NCBI GenBank assembly: GCA_964521575.1
Contig: CAZFSR010000007.1
Coordinates: 59,128 to 123,127 of the forward strand
Reading direction: 5' to 3'
DNA from: 79-D21 sp964521575
Lineage (GTDB): Bacteria > Synergistota > Synergistia > Synergistales > 79-D21
DNA length: 64,000 nt
The notes under the pieces were generated by a model that searched no databases, was not told the DNA's origin, and saw only the letters and a list, made by a program, of their open reading frames with translations. The position numbers and the translations under genes are program-made. Position 1 is the first letter of the stretch; each line of letters opens with the position of its first letter. Positions 15,878 to 23,306 of the stretch are shown here, piece after piece.

Positions 15878-17515
15878 TCAGGCCTGATTCTTGAGGAGAA
15901 CAGCGGCATGGTCGAGGGCTTCGGGTGAATCCGGGGTTCCGGACAACATGCGGGCGATCTCGGCGGCTCTCTCCTCCCCGTCGACTTCGCGGACCGTCGT
16001 GAGATCGCCGTTGCGGCGGACGACAAAATGCTGATGGGCCTGTGCAGCGATGACCGCCTCGTGGGTGACGAGGATGACCTGGCATCGGCTCGCAAGCTCC
16101 CTGAGCTTGAAACCGGCCAGGAGTGCCGAACGTCCTCCTAAGCCGGCCTCGACTTCATCGAACACCAGCGTTCCGGGCAATTGGCCGTCGGGAAGCGACA
16201 TCTGCAGGGCGAGCAGAATACGGCTCAACTCCCCGCCGGAGGCGACGCGGGTGACTGGGCCGTTTAGACCGCCGTTTGAAAGGGTGAATTCAATTTCCTC
16301 CGATCCGCTGGGGCGTATCTTTCCGAGATCTTTCACGGCGACCCCGAAGCGGAAGGTTTCCATCGCAAGGTCTGCCATGTGGGCTGTCACGGTTTGCTCC
16401 AATTTCCTAGCGACTTCCAGCCGGTTGTCACGGAGTGCGCGGGCTGTTGTTGAAACTTCTTTTCGCGCTTCCCTGCACTGTTGCAGCAAGGTTTCAATTC
16501 CTTCACGGCTCGTGCGCATCCAGTGAAGGTTTTCTTCGGCCCTTCGGCAGAAAACGATCAATTCCTCGAGTGAGTCGACACGAGCCAGACGTTTGAGTTT
16601 CCTGAGTGTTCCGATTCGATTCTCTAGGAGATCCCTGCGTTCTTCCGTATCAGCTATGCCGTTGTCCGTGAGAGTTTCGCGGGAAAAAGCTTCCATTTCC
16701 TGCAGTCCTTTACGGAGCGCATCAAGGCTGGGGACCAGGCGCAGCCGTTGTTCTTCCGAAACGAGGGTGTCCATTTCCCTGACCCACCGCAACATTTCTT
16801 CCCCGATCCCTCCACCGGAGGACCCTCCAAGGAACCAGGCGGACAGGTCCTGAAGTTTCCTTTGCCGGGAAAGGGTTTGCTCGACGGAAGACAGTTCCTC
16901 GGCCCACTTGGCTTCGTTTCCCTCATCGAGCCGGAGCCTTCGAGCCGCTTCCACCACCGCTTCCGCGTCCTGGTAGTTCCTTTCGATTTCTCGCCGCTTA
17001 TCCTGCAGGGCGGAGAGTTCCCTTTCAAGGCGAATCGCCTTTTGAAAGTCCGACGCCAGCCTGTTACGTAGCTGAGAAGAATTCTCCCCGCCGCAACTGT
17101 CGAGAAGGTCCCGCTGCCGCCGCGGTTCCAGGAGGTCCAGCTGAGAAAACTGGCTCTGGATTCCGAGTCGGTTTTCCGTGAATTCCTTCAAGCGGGCAAA
17201 AGCAACCTGTTCCTCTCCCAGGTAATTGCGGGTCTTGGCTTCTCGGGACAGGATCCTTCCCGCGATTCTTTCCTCGCCTTTTTCGGCTCCGAGGAAAACG
17301 CCCCAGACCTCCCCTTCCTCGCAACCATGCCGTATTGAGGAGACCTGGGCTCTTTTCCCTGCAAGATATTCAAGGGCACGGACCAGGCTGCTTTTTCCTG
17401 CTCCGCTTTCTCCTGTCACCGCAATGAAACGGCTGTGGAGCTCAAGCCGGGCTCTCTGGATCCCCCCGATATTCTGGACGGAAAACTCGGAAAGACCCCG
17501 CAACGTCTTATTCAT
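15878..17515 (-). CDS. recN: DNA repair protein RecN
   Basis: SMC-like ATPase of double-strand break repair, 545 residues. Walker A GESGAGKS at residues 35-42, long central coiled coil with ELSALQDKRREIERNYQD-type heptads, signature VASGGELSRILLALQ near 400, Walker B LVFDEVEAGLGG and an ILVTHEAV D/H-loop region. Compared with standard RecN (DEIDAGISG, VTHLPQVA) the Walker B and H-loop sequences are divergent, but gene order (dxs-tlyA-nadK-recN) supports the call. The ATG overlaps the nadK stop by 2 bases inside ATGA; the ATG-like start 7 codons upstream lies inside nadK. Confidence 0.9.
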   Translation of the reverse strand: MNKTLRGLSEFSVQNIGGIQRARLELHSRFIAVTGESGAGKSSLVRALEYLAGKRAQVSSIRHGCEEGEVWGVFLGAEKGEERIAGRILSREAKTRNYLGEEQVAFARLKEFTENRLGIQSQFSQLDLLEPRRQRDLLDSCGGENSSQLRNRLASDFQKAIRLERELSALQDKRREIERNYQDAEAVVEAARRLRLDEGNEAKWAEELSSVEQTLSRQRKLQDLSAWFLGGSSGGGIGEEMLRWVREMDTLVSEEQRLRLVPSLDALRKGLQEMEAFSRETLTDNGIADTEERRDLLENRIGTLRKLKRLARVDSLEELIVFCRRAEENLHWMRTSREGIETLLQQCREARKEVSTTARALRDNRLEVARKLEQTVTAHMADLAMETFRFGVAVKDLGKIRPSGSEEIEFTLSNGGLNGPVTRVASGGELSRILLALQMSLPDGQLPGTLVFDEVEAGLGGRSALLAGFKLRELASRCQVILVTHEAVIAAQAHQHFVVRRNGDLTTVREVDGEERAAEIARMLSGTPDSPEALDHAAVLLKNQA

Positions 17516-18378
17516 TCGGTGACATTTTGCCCCCACTGGAATTTTTCCAGGAGGAGGCCATAGTAGTCCCGGTTCGGCAGGAGGATGATCGTGACCGATT
17601 TTTCCCTGGAGAGGGAGACGTCAATTTGGTCTCCCGGCAGGAGTTCGTACCCGAGTTGCCCGTCCTGTGTCAGCATCATGTCGCGGTGGTCACCTCTTGG
17701 AATGATCTGTATCGTATCTCCGTCTCCGAACACCATTGCCCGGGCATAGAGGGTGTGCGCACAGATCGGCACAAGCAGCATGCATGGCACATGCGGGGGG
17801 ATGATCGGGCCTCCCGCCGAAAGGGCATACCCGGTTGAACCGGTAGGGGTAGAAAGGATCAGGCCGTCTCCCGTCATCACGCTCAAGGGGCGTTGCCCGA
17901 CGGAAATCTGAAGGGTGATCACCCTGGCAAAGGCCCCCTTCGTCACCACGAGGTCATTGAGGGCGTAGACTTCGTGGACCAGGGACCCCCCTCGGGTGAC
18001 GGTTCCCTTGAGGAGCCGCCTTTTCTGAGTCGTGAAACGTCCTTCCAGTATTGTATCGATGTCTTTTTCTGCGCTGTTCGGGTCCCCGGAGGCCAAAAAA
18101 CCGAGTCTCCCTACATTGATGCCGTAGAGGGGGATTTCCTTTCCTAGAACATAGCGGGCGGCGCGGAGGAAGGTGCCGTCCCCGCCAAGAACCACCGCAA
18201 ATTCAACCTGGTTTTTCCAGTCTTCATCCGAAACTCCCGGAATTCCGAGAACCGCGGCTTCATGTGGCGGGGCAAGAAAGGTGACCCCTTTTTCCCTTCC
18301 CCACAAAAGCAGTCGTTTCCCCATTTCGAGGGCTTTTGGCTTCTGCGGGTTGATCAAGAGCCCGATTTTCCCTTTCAT
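17512..18378 (-). CDS. nadK: NAD kinase
   Basis: Phosphorylates NAD to NADP. The GGDGTFLRAAR motif near residue 66, GINVGRLGFL, NDLVVTKG (NE/D motif) near 140 and the TPTGSTGYALSAGGPI block are all present. 288 residues is normal. Coupled to tlyA upstream and recN downstream by 4-base overlaps. Late position 195-205 shows a hydrophobic PCMLLVPICAHTL segment, a conserved strand in the family rather than a membrane span. Confidence 0.95.
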   Translation of the reverse strand: MKGKIGLLINPQKPKALEMGKRLLLWGREKGVTFLAPPHEAAVLGIPGVSDEDWKNQVEFAVVLGGDGTFLRAARYVLGKEIPLYGINVGRLGFLASGDPNSAEKDIDTILEGRFTTQKRRLLKGTVTRGGSLVHEVYALNDLVVTKGAFARVITLQISVGQRPLSVMTGDGLILSTPTGSTGYALSAGGPIIPPHVPCMLLVPICAHTLYARAMVFGDGDTIQIIPRGDHRDMMLTQDGQLGYELLPGDQIDVSLSREKSVTIILLPNRDYYGLLLEKFQWGQNVTE

Positions 18379-19238
18379 GCCTCATTCTCCCTTTCGGTTT
18401 CGTTCCTTTCCCGATCCTCCGAAAAAGCCAGGGTTGCACCGGAAACGACAGCCGTGACCGCTTCTCCTGCGTCGCCGGGAGAGGTTTTTCCCCGCGCCTT
18501 TCCGGCTAGGTGGGCAAGGAACTCGATGTTCCCTTTGGGGCCCTTGATCGGCGACCAGGTTAACCCGACCAGGGCGATCCCTTCCAAGGATCTGACGAAA
18601 GCGCAAAACTCCTCGAGGACCTGACGATGGATTTCGGGTGATCGAACGACTCCTCCCTTGCCGACACGGGCTTTGCCTGCCTCGAACTGGGGCTTGATCA
18701 GGACAACCATTTCACCGTCCGGGGCCAGAAGCCCAAGCAGCGGCGGGAGCAAAAGACGCAGGGAAATGAAAGAAGCATCGACGACGATCAGGTCCATCGG
18801 CTTCGGGAACTGATCCATGCGAAGAAGGCGTGCATTTGTCCGTTCCATGACGACAACCCGTGGATCGTTGCGAAGTTTCCACGCCAGTTGCCCGTAGCCC
18901 ACATCGACCGCGAAAACCCTGGAAGCGTTCCTGGATAAAAGCACCTCGGTGAACCCGCCTGTGGAGGCCCCAACGTCCAGGCAGGTGAGGCCGCAAGGGT
19001 CAATCCCGAAGACATCCAGCCCCTTCAATAGCTTGTGGGCTCCCCGGCTCACCCAGTCGTCATCGTTCCCGGTGATCTCCAGCACGGCTTCCGTGTCCAC
19101 CATTTGTCCGGCTTTGTTCACAGGGTTCCCATTCACTCGAACCCGACCTGCCATGATCACGGCCTGGGCCCTGGCTCTCGTCGAGGCAAACCCCTTTTCG
19201 ACGAGGACTTTATCGAGTCGGTCTCTCGAGCAAGGCAA
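18375..19238 (-). CDS. tlyA: TlyA family rRNA 2'-O-methyltransferase
   Basis: An S4 RNA-binding domain (residues about 5-65: RLDKVLVEKGFASTRARAQAVIMAGRVRVNG) is followed by an FtsJ-like methyltransferase with the SAM motif CLDVGASTGGFTEVLL and VDVGYGQLAWKLR. TlyA methylates 16S and/or 23S rRNA cytidines; family members have also been called hemolysins. The start is TTG 19238, 6 bases after GGAGG; it overlaps the end of dxs by 29 bases. The member order dxs-tlyA-nadK-recN is common. Confidence 0.92.
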   Translation of the reverse strand: MPCSRDRLDKVLVEKGFASTRARAQAVIMAGRVRVNGNPVNKAGQMVDTEAVLEITGNDDDWVSRGAHKLLKGLDVFGIDPCGLTCLDVGASTGGFTEVLLSRNASRVFAVDVGYGQLAWKLRNDPRVVVMERTNARLLRMDQFPKPMDLIVVDASFISLRLLLPPLLGLLAPDGEMVVLIKPQFEAGKARVGKGGVVRSPEIHRQVLEEFCAFVRSLEGIALVGLTWSPIKGPKGNIEFLAHLAGKARGKTSPGDAGEAVTAVVSGATLAFSEDRERNETERENEA

Positions 19239-21087
19239 GGGCTTCCTCCAGGATTGTAGCGGGTTTTAACCCACAGGTCTCCCATTGCGATTCAACGGAG
19301 GCATGCGGGACATAAGAGTCGGGCACGCCGTAACGAATCACTCTCGATCCGGAGCAAATCGAATTTGCCCGTGATGCGACGGCTTCCCCGAAGCCACCCG
19401 TTCGGTAGCCGTCTTCGAGCACACAGGTTAAACGGTTTTTGGATAGCGTTGCATCGATCATGTCCCAGTGGGCGGGTTCGATGAAGCGGAGATCAACGAC
19501 AGAGGGTTTTGCCAGTCCCCTGGCCGCAGCTAGATCATGGATTTCAAGGGCGAGGCCGACCGTTTTCCCGTAAGCCATGATCGACCATGGAGCCTCTCCC
19601 TCGACCAGGGTTTCCGCCTTTCCCCATTCCATCGGCGGGGCCGAGTTTTCGCTACGGCGCAGGCGCAGTGGGGCCGCTCCGCGCGGAAAACGGATAAGGG
19701 CTGATTTCCCTCGTCTATGTGTTTCCTCGATCATATAGCGCGCATCCTCGACATCCCTGGGAGCCATAATGGCCAGGCCCGGGATCGACCGGCCCCAGCA
19801 GACATCCAACAGGCCATGATGGGTCTCGCCGTCCTCTCCCACCAGGCCGGCCCGGTCGGCAAGAACGACAACGGGGAGATCCTGCATGGCGATGTCATGG
19901 ACGAGTTGGTCCATGGCTCTCTGGAGGAAAGTCGAGTAGATGAACACGAACGGCCTGAGCCCTCCCGCGGCAAGGCCGGCAGCGTAAGTCAAAAGATGCC
20001 CTTCCGCAATCCCGACATCGAAACACCGTTGAGGCCATCGTTCCGCGAAGCCGTTCAACCTTGTTCCGTCCTTCATGGCCGCGGTCAGGCAAACGATACG
20101 GTCGTCCGATTCTGCCAGTTTTGCCACAGTACGGGAAATGACCTCGCTCCAGCTGGTCTTCGGCACCCCAAGGGCTTGTTCGGACTTCTTCCCGGAAATC
20201 CCGTGGAAACGCGTGGGATCCGACTCTGCGGGTGGGTATCCTTTCCCTTTTATGGTTCGAAGGTGGATGAGGAGGGGTTGTCCGTAAAACCGCGAAAGGC
20301 CAAGGATCTCCGACAATTCGTCCAGGTCGTGCCCATCGAAAGGGCCCCAATAACTGATGCCCAATCCCTCGAAGATGTTGTTCGGCTGCAGAAGGGTCTT
20401 CACGCGCGTCTTCGATCGTGAAAGGAGGTCTTCGATGGATTCTCCCCGTTGCCTTTTCCTGCATTGATCCTTGATATACTCCTTGAAGCGCTTGTAGTAC
20501 GGGTTGACCCCGAGGCGGGCGAGGTAATCCGCGAGACCCCCGACAGGGCGGCTGATCGACATCGAGTTGTCGTTGAAGAGGACGGTCAGCCGGGTCTTGG
20601 TTTCCCTTACGTTGTTCAGGGCTTCCATGGCGAGTCCGTTGTAAAGCGCGCCATCCCCGATGACCGCGATGACCTCGCGGTTCTCACCAAGAAGATCGCG
20701 AGCCTTAGCAAAGCCCAGGGCGGCGGATATGGACGTGCTGCTGTGCCCGACGTCAAAGTGGTCGAAAGGGCTTTCCCGGCGTTTTGGGAACCCCGAAATG
20801 CCGCCGGCCCTGCGCAACGTGTGGAAACGGTCCAGGCGGTCGGTGAGGATCTTGTACGCGTAAGCCTGGTGCCCCACATCGAAAACGATACGGTCTTTCC
20901 TCGGGTCAAAGACGCGCAGCAAGGAAACGATCAGTTCGACAGTCCCCAGCGAGGAGGCCAGGTGCCCTCCATTTTCCGTCACGACTTCGACCATCATCTC
21001 CCGGACCTCCCGGCATAGCTGGGGAAGATCCTCTTTGGGAAGGGCCCTCAAGCTCTCGTAACCTTCCAGGTTCTCCAGGATGTTCAT
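19210..21087 (-). CDS. dxs: 1-deoxy-D-xylulose-5-phosphate synthase
   Basis: Thiamine diphosphate enzyme that opens the MEP isoprenoid pathway from pyruvate and glyceraldehyde 3-phosphate. N-terminal HLASSLGTVEL, FDVGHQAYAYKILT (catalytic His), the thiamine-binding VIGDGALYNGLAMEALNN motif, and transketolase-like VGIAEGHLLTYAAGLA and ADRAGLVGEDGETHHGLLD blocks are all visible. 625 residues. It is preceded by ispA in the same operon; dxr and ispG are elsewhere in the window. Confidence 0.96.
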   Translation of the reverse strand: MNILENLEGYESLRALPKEDLPQLCREVREMMVEVVTENGGHLASSLGTVELIVSLLRVFDPRKDRIVFDVGHQAYAYKILTDRLDRFHTLRRAGGISGFPKRRESPFDHFDVGHSSTSISAALGFAKARDLLGENREVIAVIGDGALYNGLAMEALNNVRETKTRLTVLFNDNSMSISRPVGGLADYLARLGVNPYYKRFKEYIKDQCRKRQRGESIEDLLSRSKTRVKTLLQPNNIFEGLGISYWGPFDGHDLDELSEILGLSRFYGQPLLIHLRTIKGKGYPPAESDPTRFHGISGKKSEQALGVPKTSWSEVISRTVAKLAESDDRIVCLTAAMKDGTRLNGFAERWPQRCFDVGIAEGHLLTYAAGLAAGGLRPFVFIYSTFLQRAMDQLVHDIAMQDLPVVVLADRAGLVGEDGETHHGLLDVCWGRSIPGLAIMAPRDVEDARYMIEETHRRGKSALIRFPRGAAPLRLRRSENSAPPMEWGKAETLVEGEAPWSIMAYGKTVGLALEIHDLAAARGLAKPSVVDLRFIEPAHWDMIDATLSKNRLTCVLEDGYRTGGFGEAVASRANSICSGSRVIRYGVPDSYVPHASVESQWETCGLKPATILEEALALLERPTR

Positions 21088-21110
21088 AAGCTGCGTTCGA
21101 TGCCTCCGTT

Positions 21111-22013
21111 TCAGTTTGACCGTTCCGACAGCGTGACGGCAAGGGTCCGTAAAACCTCAGCTTCATCTCCGAAACACGACAAGGCGTCCACGGCCAGCCC
21201 GCTTTCCTCCAGGGCGATTTCCTTCGCTTTTTCCAGGCCGTAGACGGAAACAAAAGTGATTTTCCCCTGAGCTGCGTCCTTTCCGGGTGTTTTCCCGAGT
21301 TCCTGTGCTTTTCCCGTTTTGTCCAGAAGGTCGTCGACGATCTGGAAGGCCGTTCCCAAATGTGTCCCATAATTATATAATGCCGTTTCCTTTTCCGCCG
21401 TCAGGCCGCCGAGTATCCCTCCGGTCAGGAGGGACGCCCGAATCAAGCTGCCCGTTTTCAGGGCGGCAATCTCCCAGACGAAGCCGGGATCATCTTTTCG
21501 GCTCTGAAAGTCCGTGTCGAGAACCTGCCCCGCGCAGACGCCCGATGGACCGATGGCCAGTGAAAATTCCCCAAGTGCCCTCAAAACGCGATCCGCTGGA
21601 AAAAACGGGGAAAGGCCGCGGATGGCGGTTTCGAATGCCCATAACAGGAGCGAATCTCCAGCCAGTGTTGCCAGACCTTCACCAAACAGGATGTGGTTGG
21701 AGGGTTTCCCTCTCCTGAGGGAATCGTCATCCATGCACGGGAGGTCGTCGTGGATTAGTGAGGCCGTATGAAACATTTCCAGGGCCAGGGCCATGGGCAT
21801 GACCGGGGCCGTCGGACACGCTGAAAGTTTCGCTCCGGCAAAGCAAAGGAAAGGTCGTAAACGCTTTCCCCCGGCTTCAAGGGAATAGCCCATCGCTTCC
21901 TTTAGGCGTTCGGGGATGGATGTCTCCTCATGCAGCAGGTTCACGATTGCACGATCGACTTCCTCCTTGCACTGCCTCAGGCAAAGATCAAGCCTATTTC
22001 TTGCCATGGTCAT
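21111..22013 (-). CDS. ispA: Polyprenyl (farnesyl/geranyl) diphosphate synthase
   Basis: Short-chain trans-prenyltransferase: GGKRLRPFL, first aspartate-rich motif DDLPCMDDDSLRRG near residue 83, second motif FQIVDDLLD near 225. The Met before DDLP region (SLIHDDLPCMDDD) is typical of farnesyl diphosphate synthases. The start ATG 22013 shares one base with the xseB stop (TGATG); the longer frame upstream overlaps xseB. 300 residues. Product supplies the cis-prenyltransferase UppS encoded at 55050. Confidence 0.92.
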   Translation of the reverse strand: MTMARNRLDLCLRQCKEEVDRAIVNLLHEETSIPERLKEAMGYSLEAGGKRLRPFLCFAGAKLSACPTAPVMPMALALEMFHTASLIHDDLPCMDDDSLRRGKPSNHILFGEGLATLAGDSLLLWAFETAIRGLSPFFPADRVLRALGEFSLAIGPSGVCAGQVLDTDFQSRKDDPGFVWEIAALKTGSLIRASLLTGGILGGLTAEKETALYNYGTHLGTAFQIVDDLLDKTGKAQELGKTPGKDAAQGKITFVSVYGLEKAKEIALEESGLAVDALSCFGDEAEVLRTLAVTLSERSN

Positions 22014-22243
22014 CAGGATTCCCCGTCGTTCAAGGGGTTCCAGGCCTTGCCCTGGCTCCCGTCTTCCGCCTCGGATAGAAGGATGACCTTCTGGCGGGCC
22101 TGCTCCAGAAAGATCCTGCAATCCGCGGCCTTTTTCATCCCTTCTTCGAAAAGCGCCATGGCTTCTTCCAGCGGCATCGGTTCGCTTTCAAGGCGTTTAA
22201 CGATGACCTGCAGGGATTCGATCTGACTTGAAAAAGGAGTCAT
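22013..22243 (-). CDS. xseB: Exodeoxyribonuclease VII small subunit
   Basis: 76-residue helical protein with the family pattern IESLQVIVKRLESEPMPLEEAMALFEEGMKKAADCRIFLEQARQKV. It assembles in several copies on XseA. No xseA is seen in the window; it must be just outside or elsewhere. First gene of the xseB-ispA-dxs-tlyA-nadK-recN operon and divergent from rpmB with about 107 bases between starts; I see no convincing minus-strand promoter there. Confidence 0.9.
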   Translation of the reverse strand: MTPFSSQIESLQVIVKRLESEPMPLEEAMALFEEGMKKAADCRIFLEQARQKVILLSEAEDGSQGKAWNPLNDGES

Positions 22244-22281
22244 GACATGTCCCTTCTTTCATGGAGAGTGCGGGAACGGAA

Positions 22282-22310
22282 TTGCCAACCGCCCGGCCGT
22301 ATGATACAAT
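22282..22310 (+). promoter_or_regulatory. Promoter of rpmB
   Basis: TTGCCA (22282-22287), 17-base spacer, TACAAT (22305-22310), with a TG extended -10 element (22302-22303). It drives the single-gene rpmB transcript that ends at the terminator at 22533. Confidence 0.8.
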
Positions 22311-22350
22311 GCCTCTCGCTGCATGGTTTCCAATCTGGGAGGGATCGTCG

Positions 22351-22545
22351 ATGTCCAAGGTCTGCCAGTGCTGTGGCCGTGGGCCCGTTACCGGCAATAA
22401 CGTCAGCCATTCGAACCGCCATACCCGGCGTCGTTGGCAGTTGAACCTGCAAACGGTTCGGGTTGATTTCGGTGACGGGGGTCGCACCAAGCTCAAGGTT
22501 TGTGCACGCTGCCTTCGTTCCGGTCAGGTCAAGCGGGCTGTCTAA
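22351..22545 (+). CDS. rpmB: 50S ribosomal protein bL28
   Basis: 64 residues: MSKVCQCCGRGPVTGNNVSHSNRHTRRRW and VCARCLRSGQVKR. Two CxxC pairs (CQCC and CARC) make this the zinc-binding form of bL28. ATG 22351 is 7 bases behind GGGAGGG; the frame is open further upstream but that covers the promoter. It is monocistronic between its own promoter and terminator. Confidence 0.96.
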   Translation: MSKVCQCCGRGPVTGNNVSHSNRHTRRRWQLNLQTVRVDFGDGGRTKLKVCARCLRSGQVKRAV

Positions 22546-22563
22546 AGGCAGCCCGCCTTTTTT
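22533..22563 (+). terminator. Intrinsic terminator overlapping the rpmB stop codon
   Basis: GCGGGCTG (22533-22540) pairs with CAGCCCGC (22549-22556); the loop contains the TAA stop of rpmB, and TTTTTT follows. The stem therefore begins within the last codons of the gene. Confidence 0.88.
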
Positions 22564-22584
22564 CCACTTTCCCGTCATTTTCCC

Positions 22585-23301
22585 CTATCTCTCCCACCAA
22601 CTGACATAAACGCCCATTTCCCCCTCTTCGAGGCTTGTGACCGTCGGTTCCGTTCCTTCGCGCCGATTGCTGATCGCGTAAGGAGCGTCTATTTCGAGTA
22701 CGGTTTTTTCCAGCGGCCAGTGCACCCCGCTGATGGAGACCCCCGTGCATCTCCCGGAAAAAGCCAGCAGAGAAACCGCCGCCGGTTCTTTGGCATGGAA
22801 AAGCGTCAGGGTTTCCCCTCCCGTGACGAAGGTCAGCAACTCCCTGTGGTCCGCGAGGGCCGCGAATTCCAGCCCGCCCCGAAGAGCCCCGAGCACGGAA
22901 AGAACATTGCTCCACGTATGGTCAAACCGTCCGCCCCAGCATCCCGTCACAAGGGCCTTGACCCGGCCGAAGCGCTTCGTTACGGTTCTCAGGGCCATCT
23001 GGAGATCGGTGTCGTCCTTTTCCCGGGCCAGGGACACGACCTCGGACCCCCTCTCCGTGGCTGCCTTCCAGAGCTTTGGTGAAGCGCTGTCGGCGTCACC
23101 CAGTATCAGGGCGGGCAGGATCCCGCCTTCCATGCAGACATTGACCCCCCGGTCGATAGCCCAGACGGTGCGGCCTTCCGCAGCATCGATAAGCCAGGGA
23201 ATCCTGGGTTTTCTCCCTCCGGCAACCAGGAGAATCTCCGTTCCTGGCGAAGTCCTGGGGGAGGAAAGGGTGACCTGGGGCAACCGGATTCTCCCGTCCA
23301 T
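22585..23301 (-). CDS. thiN: Thiamine pyrophosphokinase
   Basis: ThiN/TPK family: WAIDRGVNVCMEGGILPALILGDADSA, REKDDTDLQMAL (Asp-rich active site near residue 95) and TGCWGGRFDHTWSNV, then a small beta-rich thiamine-binding C-terminal domain. It phosphorylates thiamine to thiamine diphosphate, the cofactor of Dxs. ATG 23301 lies 5 bases after the ftsK stop. Last gene of the block running from the amr genes; it converges with rpmB. Confidence 0.9.
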   Translation of the reverse strand: MDGRIRLPQVTLSSPRTSPGTEILLVAGGRKPRIPWLIDAAEGRTVWAIDRGVNVCMEGGILPALILGDADSASPKLWKAATERGSEVVSLAREKDDTDLQMALRTVTKRFGRVKALVTGCWGGRFDHTWSNVLSVLGALRGGLEFAALADHRELLTFVTGGETLTLFHAKEPAAVSLLAFSGRCTGVSISGVHWPLEKTVLEIDAPYAISNRREGTEPTVTSLEEGEMGVYVSWWER

Positions 23302-23306
23302 CGCGA

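Noticed and set aside
22244..22300. A minus-strand promoter for xseB using TTGGCA near 22287
   Set aside because: No acceptable -10 hexamer lies 16-18 bases downstream on that strand.
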